Made by a program: the position numbers and the translations under genes. Shown here piece by piece: positions 1 through 5,108 of a stretch of DNA of 5,618 bases (position 1 is its first letter; each line of letters starts with the position of its first letter). Where the stretch lies: assembly GCA_030039655.1 (NCBI GenBank), contig JASHVC010000713.1, forward strand, positions 1-5,618. Reading direction: 5' to 3'. The notes beneath the pieces were generated by a model. The model was not told where the DNA came from. It worked only from the letters and a program-made list of their open reading frames with translations, and searched no databases. Source of the stretch: Xanthobacteraceae bacterium. GTDB lineage: Bacteria; Pseudomonadota; Alphaproteobacteria; Rhizobiales; Xanthobacteraceae.

Positions 1-659
1 TGATCGTGGCGCTCGGCGGCGACGGCCTCATGCTGCAAACCCTGCATCGGTTCATGAATTCCGGCAAGCCGACCTACGGCATGCATCGCGGCACCATCGG
101 CTTTCTCATGAACGAATACTCCGAGGCGAATCTGCTCGAACGCCTCGACGCCGCCGACGTCACCGTCATTCATCCGCTAATGATGCGGGCCCGCGATGCG
201 GCCGCCCGGGTGCATCGGCATTATGCCATCAACGAAGTGTCGTTGTTCCGCCAGAGCTATCAGGCGGCGCGGCTGCGGATTCTCGTTGACGGCAAGGAGC
301 GGCTGCCGCAGCTCATCGCCGACGGCATCTTGCTGTCGACGCCGGCCGGATCGACCGGTTACAATCTCTCAGTACAGGGCCCTATCATCCCCATCGACGC
401 GCCTCTGCTCGCGCTCACGCCCATCAGTCCGTTCCGCCCGCGGCGCTGGCGAGGCGCACTCCTGCCCGACCGCGCGAGGGTCACGATCGACGTGCTTGAA
501 GCCGAAAAACGTCCGGTCGCGGCTGTCGCCGACCACAACGAAGTGCGCGCGGTGCGCTCCGTCGAAATCCGCATGGACCACAGCGTAGCCATGCACATGC
601 TGTTCGATCCGGGCCACAGCCTGGATGAGCGCATCCTCAGCGAGCAATTCGGCTACTGA
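1..659 (+). CDS. nadK: NAD kinase, 3' part (5' end outside window)
   Basis: NAD kinase phosphorylates NAD to NADP in the cytoplasm using ATP or polyphosphate and supplies the NADP pool. The reading frame is already open at base 3, so the gene runs off the left edge. About 218 residues are visible; I recall alphaproteobacterial members as about 255-260 residues, so roughly 40 N-terminal residues are missing. Counting from the GTG at base 6, which is an internal valine and not the start, the diagnostic GGDG motif is at residues 4-7. After it come the GTIGFLMN segment, the 'INEVSL' NE motif and '[12 protein letters not shown]', the family's second nucleotide-binding signature. '[19 protein letters not shown]' and the ending '[19 protein letters not shown]' are typical of the alphaproteobacterial branch. 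No frameshift or missing key residue is seen. The stop TGA is at 657-659. No intrinsic terminator is seen between it and the next gene. Confidence 0.95.
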   Translation, partial: IVALGGDGLMLQTLHRFMNSGKPTYGMHRGTIGFLMNEYSEANLLERLDAADVTVIHPLMMRARDAAARVHRHYAINEVSLFRQSYQAARLRILVDGKERLPQLIADGILLSTPAGSTGYNLSVQGPIIPIDAPLLALTPISPFRPRRWRGALLPDRARVTIDVLEAEKRPVAAVADHNEVRAVRSVEIRMDHSVAMHMLFDPGHSLDERILSEQFGY

Positions 660-682
660 CGCACTCGGCAACGTCTGCATGC

Positions 683-698
683 TTAACCAGGCGTTAAC
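683..698 (+). promoter_or_regulatory. Predicted CtrA-binding box (TTAA-N7-TTAAC)
   Basis: The bases TTAACCAGGCGTTAAC match the full CtrA consensus TTAA-N7-TTAAC without a mismatch. The halves are at 683-686 and 694-698, with a 7-base spacer. CtrA is the master cell-cycle response regulator of Alphaproteobacteria, and in many Rhizobiales it also controls motility and signalling genes. The box lies in the short gap after nadK and ends 23 bases before the GTG of the response regulator, so it most likely controls the regulator-Hpt pair. The same bases can be read as an inverted repeat, TTAAC-N5-GTTAA, so another dimeric regulator is possible. CtrA binding here is inferred from the motif only. Confidence 0.6.
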
Positions 699-721
699 GG
701 CAGGACCATACCTTCCGAGGC

Positions 722-1198
722 GTGAGCCCTATCGACTTCAATCTCCTGCGTTTTCTAGTCGTGGACGACAACGCGCTGAGCCGGCGCGTCGTGCGCACGC
801 TGCTGCATGGCTTCGGCGCCCCTGGGGTCTTCGAAGCCGACGACGGCGCCAGTGGGCTCGAAGCCGTCGTCCATTTCATGCCGGACATCGTCATTACTGA
901 TTGGGTGATGCCAAACCTCGACGGTCTGGAACTGACACGGGCGATCCGGCAGGCGGGCCTCAACGCTGATCCCTATGTCCCGATCATCATGCTTTCCGGC
1001 TACTCGGAGCCGGCGCGGATCGCCAAGGCCCTCGACGCCGGTGTGACGCAGGTCCTCACCAAGCCGATTTCCGTCCAAGCGCTTTACGACGCCATCGTCA
1101 CCGTCGTTGCCAACCCGATTGCTTTCCATCGGGACCGGGAGCTGTTCCGCGGCCGCACGGCGGGACAGCTCGGCGATGCGCCCGCCGTCGCCGCGTGA
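722..1198 (+). CDS. Single-domain response regulator (CheY-like receiver)
   Basis: This 158-residue cytoplasmic protein is almost entirely a receiver domain (about residues 10-128). It would accept a phosphoryl group from a histidine kinase or Hpt protein. The receiver residues are present: acidic pair D15-D16 in 'FLVVDDNALS', phospho-acceptor D60 in 'DIVITDWVMP', switch residue S92 in 'IIMLSGYS', and K114 followed by Pro in 'VLTKPIS'. No DNA-binding or enzymatic output domain follows, only about 30 residues of likely disordered, Ala-rich tail, so it probably acts by phosphotransfer or protein contact. GTG 722 is the only reasonable start: a stop lies in frame at 695-697, no ATG, GTG or TTG lies between, and the next in-frame GTG (761) would remove the first strand. 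The ribosome site is poor, since GAGG at 717-720 is only one base from the GTG. The Hpt gene follows after 18 bp, making it the obvious partner. Confidence 0.9.
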   Translation: MSPIDFNLLRFLVVDDNALSRRVVRTLLHGFGAPGVFEADDGASGLEAVVHFMPDIVITDWVMPNLDGLELTRAIRQAGLNADPYVPIIMLSGYSEPARIAKALDAGVTQVLTKPISVQALYDAIVTVVANPIAFHRDRELFRGRTAGQLGDAPAVAA

Positions 1199-1201
1199 AC
1201 C

Positions 1202-1206
1202 AGGAG
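1202..1206 (+). promoter_or_regulatory. Ribosome binding site of the Hpt gene
   Basis: AGGAG lies just after the response-regulator stop codon and ends 10 bases before the GTG at 1217. It supports this non-ATG start and suggests independent initiation on a shared transcript. Confidence 0.6.
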
Positions 1207-1216
1207 ACCGGCTCAA

Positions 1217-1795
1217 GTGGCTCAGCGCCCGAATGCAAATACAGCGATCAGCGACGACCCGGCGCACGAGATGACCGTGCAAATGCGGCGGCTGGCGGAA
1301 TCTGCCGTGGCGATGAGCGCCGACGATCCGGTCGCGCGCGCCGAGGCGGCGCTGGCAAAGCTTTCGCGTGATTTTGGCGCTTGGATGTACGAGGAATGCG
1401 AGCGCCTTGAAGGGGCGCAACAGGACACGGTCCGGCTCGGTCTGACCCAGAAGACGCATGGCCCGCTGTTTCGCGCCGCCCACGACATCAAGGGCGAGGC
1501 CGCGACCTTCGGCTATCCGGCTTTGGCTGGCGTCGCGGACAGCCTCTGTCGGCTGCTCGAGCACACTCCGCAATTGACCCGCATTCCGATGGCGCTGGTC
1601 GATCAGCACGTCTCCGCGGTCCGCGCCATTTTCCGCGAATACGGCCGCAGCGACCTCGCCGAGATGGCCGGCGCGCTGACCACTCGGCTTCGCGACGTGA
1701 CCGATGAATTCCTCGAGCACGAGAACAGCTTCCGGCCTGATTATCTCGACAGCATTTTAGCGCCGCCGCTCGTTCCCAGAGCGCCCAGACGCTGA
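1217..1795 (+). CDS. Hpt (histidine phosphotransfer) domain protein
   Basis: This 192-residue cytoplasmic phosphotransfer protein passes phosphoryl groups between receiver domains. The signature HxxKGxxxxxG is present in 'AAHDIKGEAATFGYPALAG': H89 is the expected phosphorylated histidine, K92-G93 follow, and G99 closes the motif. The rest is helical. Residues about 40-75 would form the first bundle helix, and 'ADSLCRLLEHTP' and 'LVDQHVSAVRAIFREYG' the later helices. The first 35-40 residues and the Pro/Arg-rich last 15 look like flexible extensions. The GTG start is favoured by AGGAG 10 bases upstream. It sits 18 bp after a stand-alone receiver gene, so the two probably form a phosphorelay pair. 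No kinase domain (DHp/ATPase) is present, so the phosphate source must be encoded elsewhere. It is a classical monomeric-type Hpt and does not look like ChpT, which resembles a degenerate histidine kinase. The gene ends 9 bp from the convergent DUF2336 gene. Confidence 0.88.
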   Translation: MAQRPNANTAISDDPAHEMTVQMRRLAESAVAMSADDPVARAEAALAKLSRDFGAWMYEECERLEGAQQDTVRLGLTQKTHGPLFRAAHDIKGEAATFGYPALAGVADSLCRLLEHTPQLTRIPMALVDQHVSAVRAIFREYGRSDLAEMAGALTTRLRDVTDEFLEHENSFRPDYLDSILAPPLVPRAPRR

Positions 1796-1804
1796 CGGGT
1801 GGAG

Positions 1805-2983
1805 TTACGCCGCGACTGGCTGCCTGCGGCTCGGAAAATCCTTCGGCGCCAGTCCGTCAAAGAACAGCCGCGCGTCGTCGCGCGCCGCTTCGGTGACGAA
1901 GCGGTGCAACAGCGTGATGAAAGGCGCCAAATCGCCAAACTCGCCGCTCTGACAACGAGCAAGCACGCGCTCGATCATGCGCCGTTTGACCCGCGCGGCG
2001 GCGCCGGGCTCGCTTACAAAGCGGCCCTGACGCATCGTCTCAATCGCCTCCTTGAAGGCCGGAAAGGTCGACGCTGGCAAGCCGGTCCTGTCAAACAAGG
2101 CACGAACGGCGCTGAGACTTCCGCCATGGATGAGGCCCGACACGCGCCCGGCCGGAATGTCGGCAAGCTCGCCCAGCGCCTCTTCGAACAAAGTGGTTTT
2201 GCCCGACACGAGCGCACGAAGGATCAAGCCCGCCGTCAGCTGCCCGCTTCCACGCAAATGAAGAATAATCGGGCGAAGCTCCGCATCCCGCGTTTGCGCC
2301 GCGAGCGCCGCCGTCATCTTCATCTTCTCGCAGGCCTCGCGCGCAATGCGCAAGGCGTTATCAACGTCGAGCCATTCGCGGCCGACCGCATGACCGGCTA
2401 AGCCTTGGCCGATCCTGGCAACGAGAGACAACCGGCTGTTTGCCGAAAGATCCTTGCGCGCGGCCAGCGGTTCGCGAATTGCTTCGAGGTGACCGTAGTG
2501 CTCTAGGATGCGATCGAGCGAGAATGGCTCGATCTCTGCGTCTCTATTGTCCAAAAGAACGAGACAGGCCTCGGCGCTGCCGACCTCGGCGATGGCCGCA
2601 GCAACCGGGCGCGGCAGCCCCGCACGGCTGGCGATAGCTGACTGGACCATCCAGGTGCCCGCTGCCACGGCGTCGATCAGATCGACGTCGACAAGAAGCG
2701 GCGACAGGGCGAGCACCGGCGCTGCAATCTCGGGACGGTCGTTGGCGAGGGCGTAGACCACGGCTCCAGGCGCGCTCGGGCTTGCGGCGAGCACGTCGGC
2801 AAGCGCCCGACGGACCAGCGGCCAGGTGTCGTCGAGCAAAATCAGCATGGCGCCTTCGGCAGCGGCGCGATCATCGGGAGACATATCGGAATAAAGGTAG
2901 GCGCGCGCCAGCGCGCCGCTCGCTTCCGCGCGCTCTTCGCGAGGCGCGGTGCGCGTCCATTCGATAAATTGGCGGATGATCAT
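1805..2983 (-). CDS. DUF2336 domain-containing protein (HEAT-like helical repeats)
   Basis: This is a 392-residue, almost wholly alpha-helical protein with no signal peptide or membrane segment, so it is probably cytoplasmic. I recognise it as a DUF2336 protein, a family of unknown biochemical role that I know mainly from Alphaproteobacteria. Residues about 20-165 show HEAT-like helical pairs, for example 'DDTWPLVRRALADVLAASP' (51-69), 'NDRPEIAAPVLALSPLL' (81-97) and 'GTWMVQSAIASRAGLPRPV' (109-127). Such repeats usually bind other proteins. The rest (about 175-380) carries further helices, including 'RDAELRPIILHLRGSGQLT'. The ATG at 2983 is supported by a purine-rich AGAAGGGG-like site 11 bases upstream. 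It converges on the response regulator-Hpt pair and diverges from the MaoC operon. Its upstream region carries CtrA-like sites, as does the region before the response regulator, so a link with that phosphorelay is attractive but unproven. Confidence 0.85.
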   Translation of the reverse strand: MIIRQFIEWTRTAPREERAEASGALARAYLYSDMSPDDRAAAEGAMLILLDDTWPLVRRALADVLAASPSAPGAVVYALANDRPEIAAPVLALSPLLVDVDLIDAVAAGTWMVQSAIASRAGLPRPVAAAIAEVGSAEACLVLLDNRDAEIEPFSLDRILEHYGHLEAIREPLAARKDLSANSRLSLVARIGQGLAGHAVGREWLDVDNALRIAREACEKMKMTAALAAQTRDAELRPIILHLRGSGQLTAGLILRALVSGKTTLFEEALGELADIPAGRVSGLIHGGSLSAVRALFDRTGLPASTFPAFKEAIETMRQGRFVSEPGAAARVKRRMIERVLARCQSGEFGDLAPFITLLHRFVTEAARDDARLFFDGLAPKDFPSRRQPVAA

Positions 2984-2994
2984 CGCTCGCGCAG

Positions 2995-3003
2995 CCCCTT
3001 CTC
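2995..3003 (-). promoter_or_regulatory. Ribosome binding site of the DUF2336 gene
   Basis: Read on the minus strand this is GAGAAGGGG, a purine-rich Shine-Dalgarno-like run 11 bases before the ATG. The spacing is slightly long. It supports the start at 2983; no other in-frame start fits better. Confidence 0.45.
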
Positions 3004-3036
3004 GGGTCAGCTCGTTTCAGTTCAGCTACGCGGGAC

Positions 3037-3052
3037 TTAGGGAATTTCTAAC
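3037..3052. promoter_or_regulatory. Degenerate CtrA-like site in the divergent region
   Basis: The bases TTAGGGAATTTCTAAC have the TTAA-N7-TTAAC architecture with one mismatch in each half (TTAG, CTAAC). The outer bases also form an inverted repeat TTAG-N7-CTAA. The site starts 33 bp from the better CtrA-like site at 3070-3085, about three helical turns, so the two would lie on the same DNA face. On its own the match is weak. It overlaps the proposed -10 of the DUF2336 gene, where a bound protein could repress. Confidence 0.25.
3045..3050 (-). promoter_or_regulatory. Possible -10 element of the DUF2336 gene
   Basis: On the minus strand TAGAAA matches four of six bases of the sigma-70 -10 consensus. 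It lies 19 bases after the CtrA-like box, which would then cover the -35 region, as in CtrA-activated promoters. Transcription would start near 3038 and leave a leader of about 55 bases. This rests on motif and spacing only. Confidence 0.25.
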
Positions 3053-3069
3053 TACAAATCTTTGCTGAA

Positions 3070-3085
3070 GTTACGGAAATATTAA
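3070..3085 (-). promoter_or_regulatory. Predicted CtrA-like box facing the DUF2336 gene
   Basis: On the minus strand the bases are TTAATATTTCCGTAAC, which is TTAA-N7-GTAAC. That matches the CtrA consensus TTAA-N7-TTAAC at eight of nine defined bases with the right spacer. It points toward the DUF2336 gene, 86 bases upstream of its ATG, where it could overlap a -35 region. It could also affect the divergent MaoC operon. The local A+T richness raises the chance of a random match. Confidence 0.4.
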
Positions 3086-3197
3086 GGCGAGATTTCGATT
3101 GTCACAGCGAGCGTTTGGGGCCGCCGACGACTTTCGGGCCATCGTTCCAGGCCGTCCCAATGCCTAAGGCTTATGCTAAACAAAGGCCTAGCAGACA

Positions 3198-3205
3198 GGG
3201 AGGTG
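3198..3205 (+). promoter_or_regulatory. Ribosome binding site deciding the MaoC start
   Basis: GGGAGGTG is a near-perfect Shine-Dalgarno sequence; its GGAGG core ends five bases before the ATG at 3209. An in-frame ATG at 3173 has only AAGG at a 3-base distance, so the downstream start is preferred. Confidence 0.75.
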
Positions 3206-3208
3206 CAT

Positions 3209-3694
3209 ATGACCCAGCAGACAGCCGTGCGGCACAAGCGCGGCGGGCTTTATTTCGAAGGCTTCGTGCCGGGCGAACTGGTCGAGCACCGCTACACGCG
3301 CACGGTCACGCAGATGGACAACATGCTGTTCTCCAACATGACGCTCAATCCGCAACCGCTCCATATCGACCGGCACTTTTGCGAGCAGGAGACCGAATGG
3401 GGACAGCCGCTGATGAACTCGCTGTTCACGCTCGGCCTGATGATCGGCATCCAAGTGTCCGACATGACAGTTGGCACGACGATCGCCAATCTCGGCATGA
3501 CCGACGTCAAATTCCCCCATCCGCTGTTCGAGGGCGACACCGTCCATTGCACCACGGAGGTCATCGGCAAACGTGAATCGAAATCGCGCCCTGGCGCCGG
3601 CATCGTCGAGTTCCACCATCGCGCCTACAATCAGGACAACAAACTCGTGGCCGAATGCCGCCGCCAGGCCTTCATTCTGATGCGGCCGAAGTGA
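3209..3694 (+). CDS. MaoC-family acyl-CoA hydratase/dehydratase
   Basis: This 161-residue single hot-dog-fold protein belongs to the MaoC (R-specific enoyl-CoA hydratase-like) family, which adds or removes water on CoA thioesters in the cytoplasm. The hydratase signature is at residues 45-54, 'TLNPQPLHID'. H52 aligns with the catalytic His. N47, five residues before it, takes the place of the Asp of the usual D-x-N-P-L-H motif, and Q49 the place of Asn. An Asn there also occurs, as I recall, in mesaconyl-C4-CoA hydratase/HTD2-like relatives. 'LGMTDVKFPHPLFEGDTV' (95-112) is the usual hot-dog strand segment. The ATG at 3209 is chosen for its strong GGGAGGTG; a start at 3173 would add 12 residues. 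The VOC gene follows after 4 bp and a CitE-like lyase after that. This context favours a branched C5 or C4 dicarboxyl-CoA substrate such as mesaconyl- or itaconyl-CoA, rather than fatty acids. Family confidence is high, substrate confidence low. Confidence 0.88.
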   Translation: MTQQTAVRHKRGGLYFEGFVPGELVEHRYTRTVTQMDNMLFSNMTLNPQPLHIDRHFCEQETEWGQPLMNSLFTLGLMIGIQVSDMTVGTTIANLGMTDVKFPHPLFEGDTVHCTTEVIGKRESKSRPGAGIVEFHHRAYNQDNKLVAECRRQAFILMRPK

Positions 3695-3698
3695 TGCC

Positions 3699-4097
3699 AT
3701 GCTGCTCAACATCAGCCAGATCGGCCAGATCGCACTGCCGGTTATCGACGTGGATCGTGCCGAGGCCTTTTATGAAAAAGTGCTCAGGCTGCGAAAGCTC
3801 TACCGCTTTGGGAACCTGACCTTCTTTGATTGCGCCGGTGTCCGGCTGCTGCTCGAAAAGACGAGCCACCCAGAAACTGTGACACATACCGGCTGCATCT
3901 ATTTTCGCTGCGCCGACATTGCGCTCGCCGTGGACGAACTCAAAAGGCGCGGCCTGTCGTTCGACAGCACGCCGCATTTGATTGCAAAGATGGACGACCA
4001 CGATTTGTGGATGGCGTTCTTTCAGGATCCCGACGGGCACACTTTGGCGCTGATGCAGGAGGCGCCAAAAGGATATTCCCCAAGGACTGCGGACTAA
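3699..4097 (+). CDS. VOC / glyoxalase-fold protein
   Basis: This 132-residue protein shows the two beta-alpha-beta-beta-beta modules of the vicinal oxygen chelate fold. The first is 'IGQIALPVIDVDRAEAFYEK' to 'GVRLLLE' (about 8-53); the second runs from 'GCIYFRCADIALAVDEL' to 'FFQDPDGHTLALMQE' (about 65-121). Likely metal-ligand positions are Q10, E53 and E121. The ligand expected at the start of module two (usually His) appears as Tyr68 or is shifted, so the metal site may be incomplete. Family members include glyoxalase I, methylmalonyl-CoA epimerase and extradiol dioxygenases; this sequence does not decide among them. The gene begins 4 bp after the MaoC stop and ends 3 bp before the lyase gene, so it is co-transcribed and perhaps translationally coupled. 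An epimerase or accessory step on the same CoA-ester pathway is a reasonable inference. No strong ribosome site is visible. Confidence 0.85.
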   Translation: MLLNISQIGQIALPVIDVDRAEAFYEKVLRLRKLYRFGNLTFFDCAGVRLLLEKTSHPETVTHTGCIYFRCADIALAVDELKRRGLSFDSTPHLIAKMDDHDLWMAFFQDPDGHTLALMQEAPKGYSPRTAD

Positions 4098-4100
4098 GCG

Positions 4101-4985
4101 ATGCGCTCCCTGCTCTTCGTACCCGCCGACAGCGCCAAAAAGCTCGACAAGGGAATGACGAGTGGCGCCGATGCTCTGATCGTGGACCTTGAGGACTCCG
4201 TCGCGCTCGACGGCAAGGCCCGCGCGCGGCAGAGCGCGGCGGCATTTCTCAAAGACGCCCTTGCCGCGAAGCCGCGCCCCTATCTCTTGGTGCGGGTCAA
4301 TGGGCTTACCACCGGACTCGCTGACGCCGATCTCGACGCGATCGCCCCGGCGAAACCGGATGCCATCATGCTACCGAAGGCAGAAGGCGGCGCCTCGGTC
4401 GTGCATGCCGATGCCAAGCTAGCGGTGCGTGAAGCCACAAACAATCTGCCCGACGGCCACATCAAGATCGTCGCCATTGCCACCGAGACCGCGGCGGCGC
4501 TGTTCCTCGCCGGAACCTTCGCCAGCGCAAGCGCGCGGCTGACCGGCCTGACCTGGGGCGCCGAAGATCTCTCCGCCGAGCTTGGCGCACAGGCCAACCG
4601 CGACGCGCAAGGCCGCTTCCTCGATCCATACCACCTGGCGCGCGTACTCTGCCTGGCGGGCGCGTCCGCTGCCGGTGTGCCGGCCATAGACACGGTCTAT
4701 GTGGATTTTCGCGATGAGAAAGGATTCCGCCGCGAATGCGAGGAAGCCTGCCGAGATGGCTTCACCGGCAAGATGGCGATCCACCCTGCGCAAGTGCCGA
4801 TCATCAACGACGTGTTTACACCGTCGGCCGAGACCCTCGCCCGCGCGCAGGCCATTGTCGAGGCGTTCGCCAAAAACCCGGGAGCCGGCGTAGTCGGCAT
4901 CGGCGGCGTCATGTACGACCGCCCGCATCTGGCGCGCGCCGAGCGATTGATCGACCGCGCGCGCTCTCCCGCGCGGCGGCCGTAA
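4101..4985 (+). CDS. CitE-like CoA-ester lyase (HpcH/HpaI aldolase / citrate lyase beta family)
   Basis: This 294-residue cytoplasmic TIM-barrel lyase has the length and motifs of stand-alone CitE-like enzymes, which cleave or form malyl-CoA, beta-methylmalyl-CoA or citramalyl-CoA, or hydrolyse malyl-CoA. Motifs in order are 'RSLLFVPA' (2-9), 'DLEDSV' (29-34), 'VRVNG' with R65, 'IMLPKAEGG' (89-97), 'IVAIATET' with the Mg-binding E129, 'WGAEDLSAELGA' (152-163) with D156 as second metal ligand, and 'GKMAIHPAQV' (223-232). All expected catalytic positions are present, so it should be active. No citF (alpha) or citD (acyl-carrier) gene lies nearby, so it is not part of a classical citrate lyase complex. 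It starts 3 bp after the VOC stop, and the only ribosome site, AAGGA at 4082-4086, is weak and distant, suggesting translational coupling. Alternatives are (3S)-malyl-CoA thioesterase, malyl-/beta-methylmalyl-CoA lyase or (S)-citramalyl-CoA lyase. The hydratase neighbour favours a methylmalyl or citramalyl substrate. Confidence 0.9.
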   Translation: MRSLLFVPADSAKKLDKGMTSGADALIVDLEDSVALDGKARARQSAAAFLKDALAAKPRPYLLVRVNGLTTGLADADLDAIAPAKPDAIMLPKAEGGASVVHADAKLAVREATNNLPDGHIKIVAIATETAAALFLAGTFASASARLTGLTWGAEDLSAELGAQANRDAQGRFLDPYHLARVLCLAGASAAGVPAIDTVYVDFRDEKGFRRECEEACRDGFTGKMAIHPAQVPIINDVFTPSAETLARAQAIVEAFAKNPGAGVVGIGGVMYDRPHLARAERLIDRARSPARRP

Positions 4986-5108
4986 GCGAACGTCATTCAT
5001 TATCGCAGCGCTTCTTGCGCGTTCTGCCCGCACGCCAGGAGCGTGGACGTGTAGCGGGGTCTATGAAGATGACAGCGACCGTGCGGCGGGCGTGATGTTT
5101 GTACGAGC

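Noticed and set aside
755..1720. 321-codon open frame on the minus strand across the response regulator and Hpt genes
   Set aside because: It is antisense to two genes with complete family motifs, its translation shows no recognisable domain, and long stop-free shadow frames are common at this GC content.
1799..2401. 200-codon plus-strand frame opposite the DUF2336 gene
   Set aside because: Arg-rich, domain-less translation, fully inside a well-supported minus-strand gene; a shadow frame.
3162..3170. GCCTAAGGC palindrome before the MaoC gene as an operator
   Set aside because: Four-base arms around one base are too short to distinguish from chance, and there is no second copy.
3145..3177. 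TTCCAG ... TATGCT as a sigma-70 promoter for the MaoC operon
   Set aside because: The spacing is 21 bases and the -35 match is poor; TTGTCA at 3099 likewise has no -10 at the right distance. The operon's promoter stays unassigned.
3188..3712. 174-codon minus-strand frame across the MaoC gene
   Set aside because: Antisense to a gene with a strong ribosome site and clear hydratase motif; no domain of its own.
4955..4976. CCGCGCG / CGCGCGG hairpin at the end of the lyase gene as a terminator
   Set aside because: The 7-bp stem with 8-base loop is real on paper, but it lies inside the coding region, has no T-run, and such GC repeats arise easily here.
4419..5033. 204-codon minus-strand frame across the CitE-like gene
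   Set aside because: Shadow of a complete lyase gene with all catalytic motifs; the translation is Arg/Ala-rich without recognisable features.
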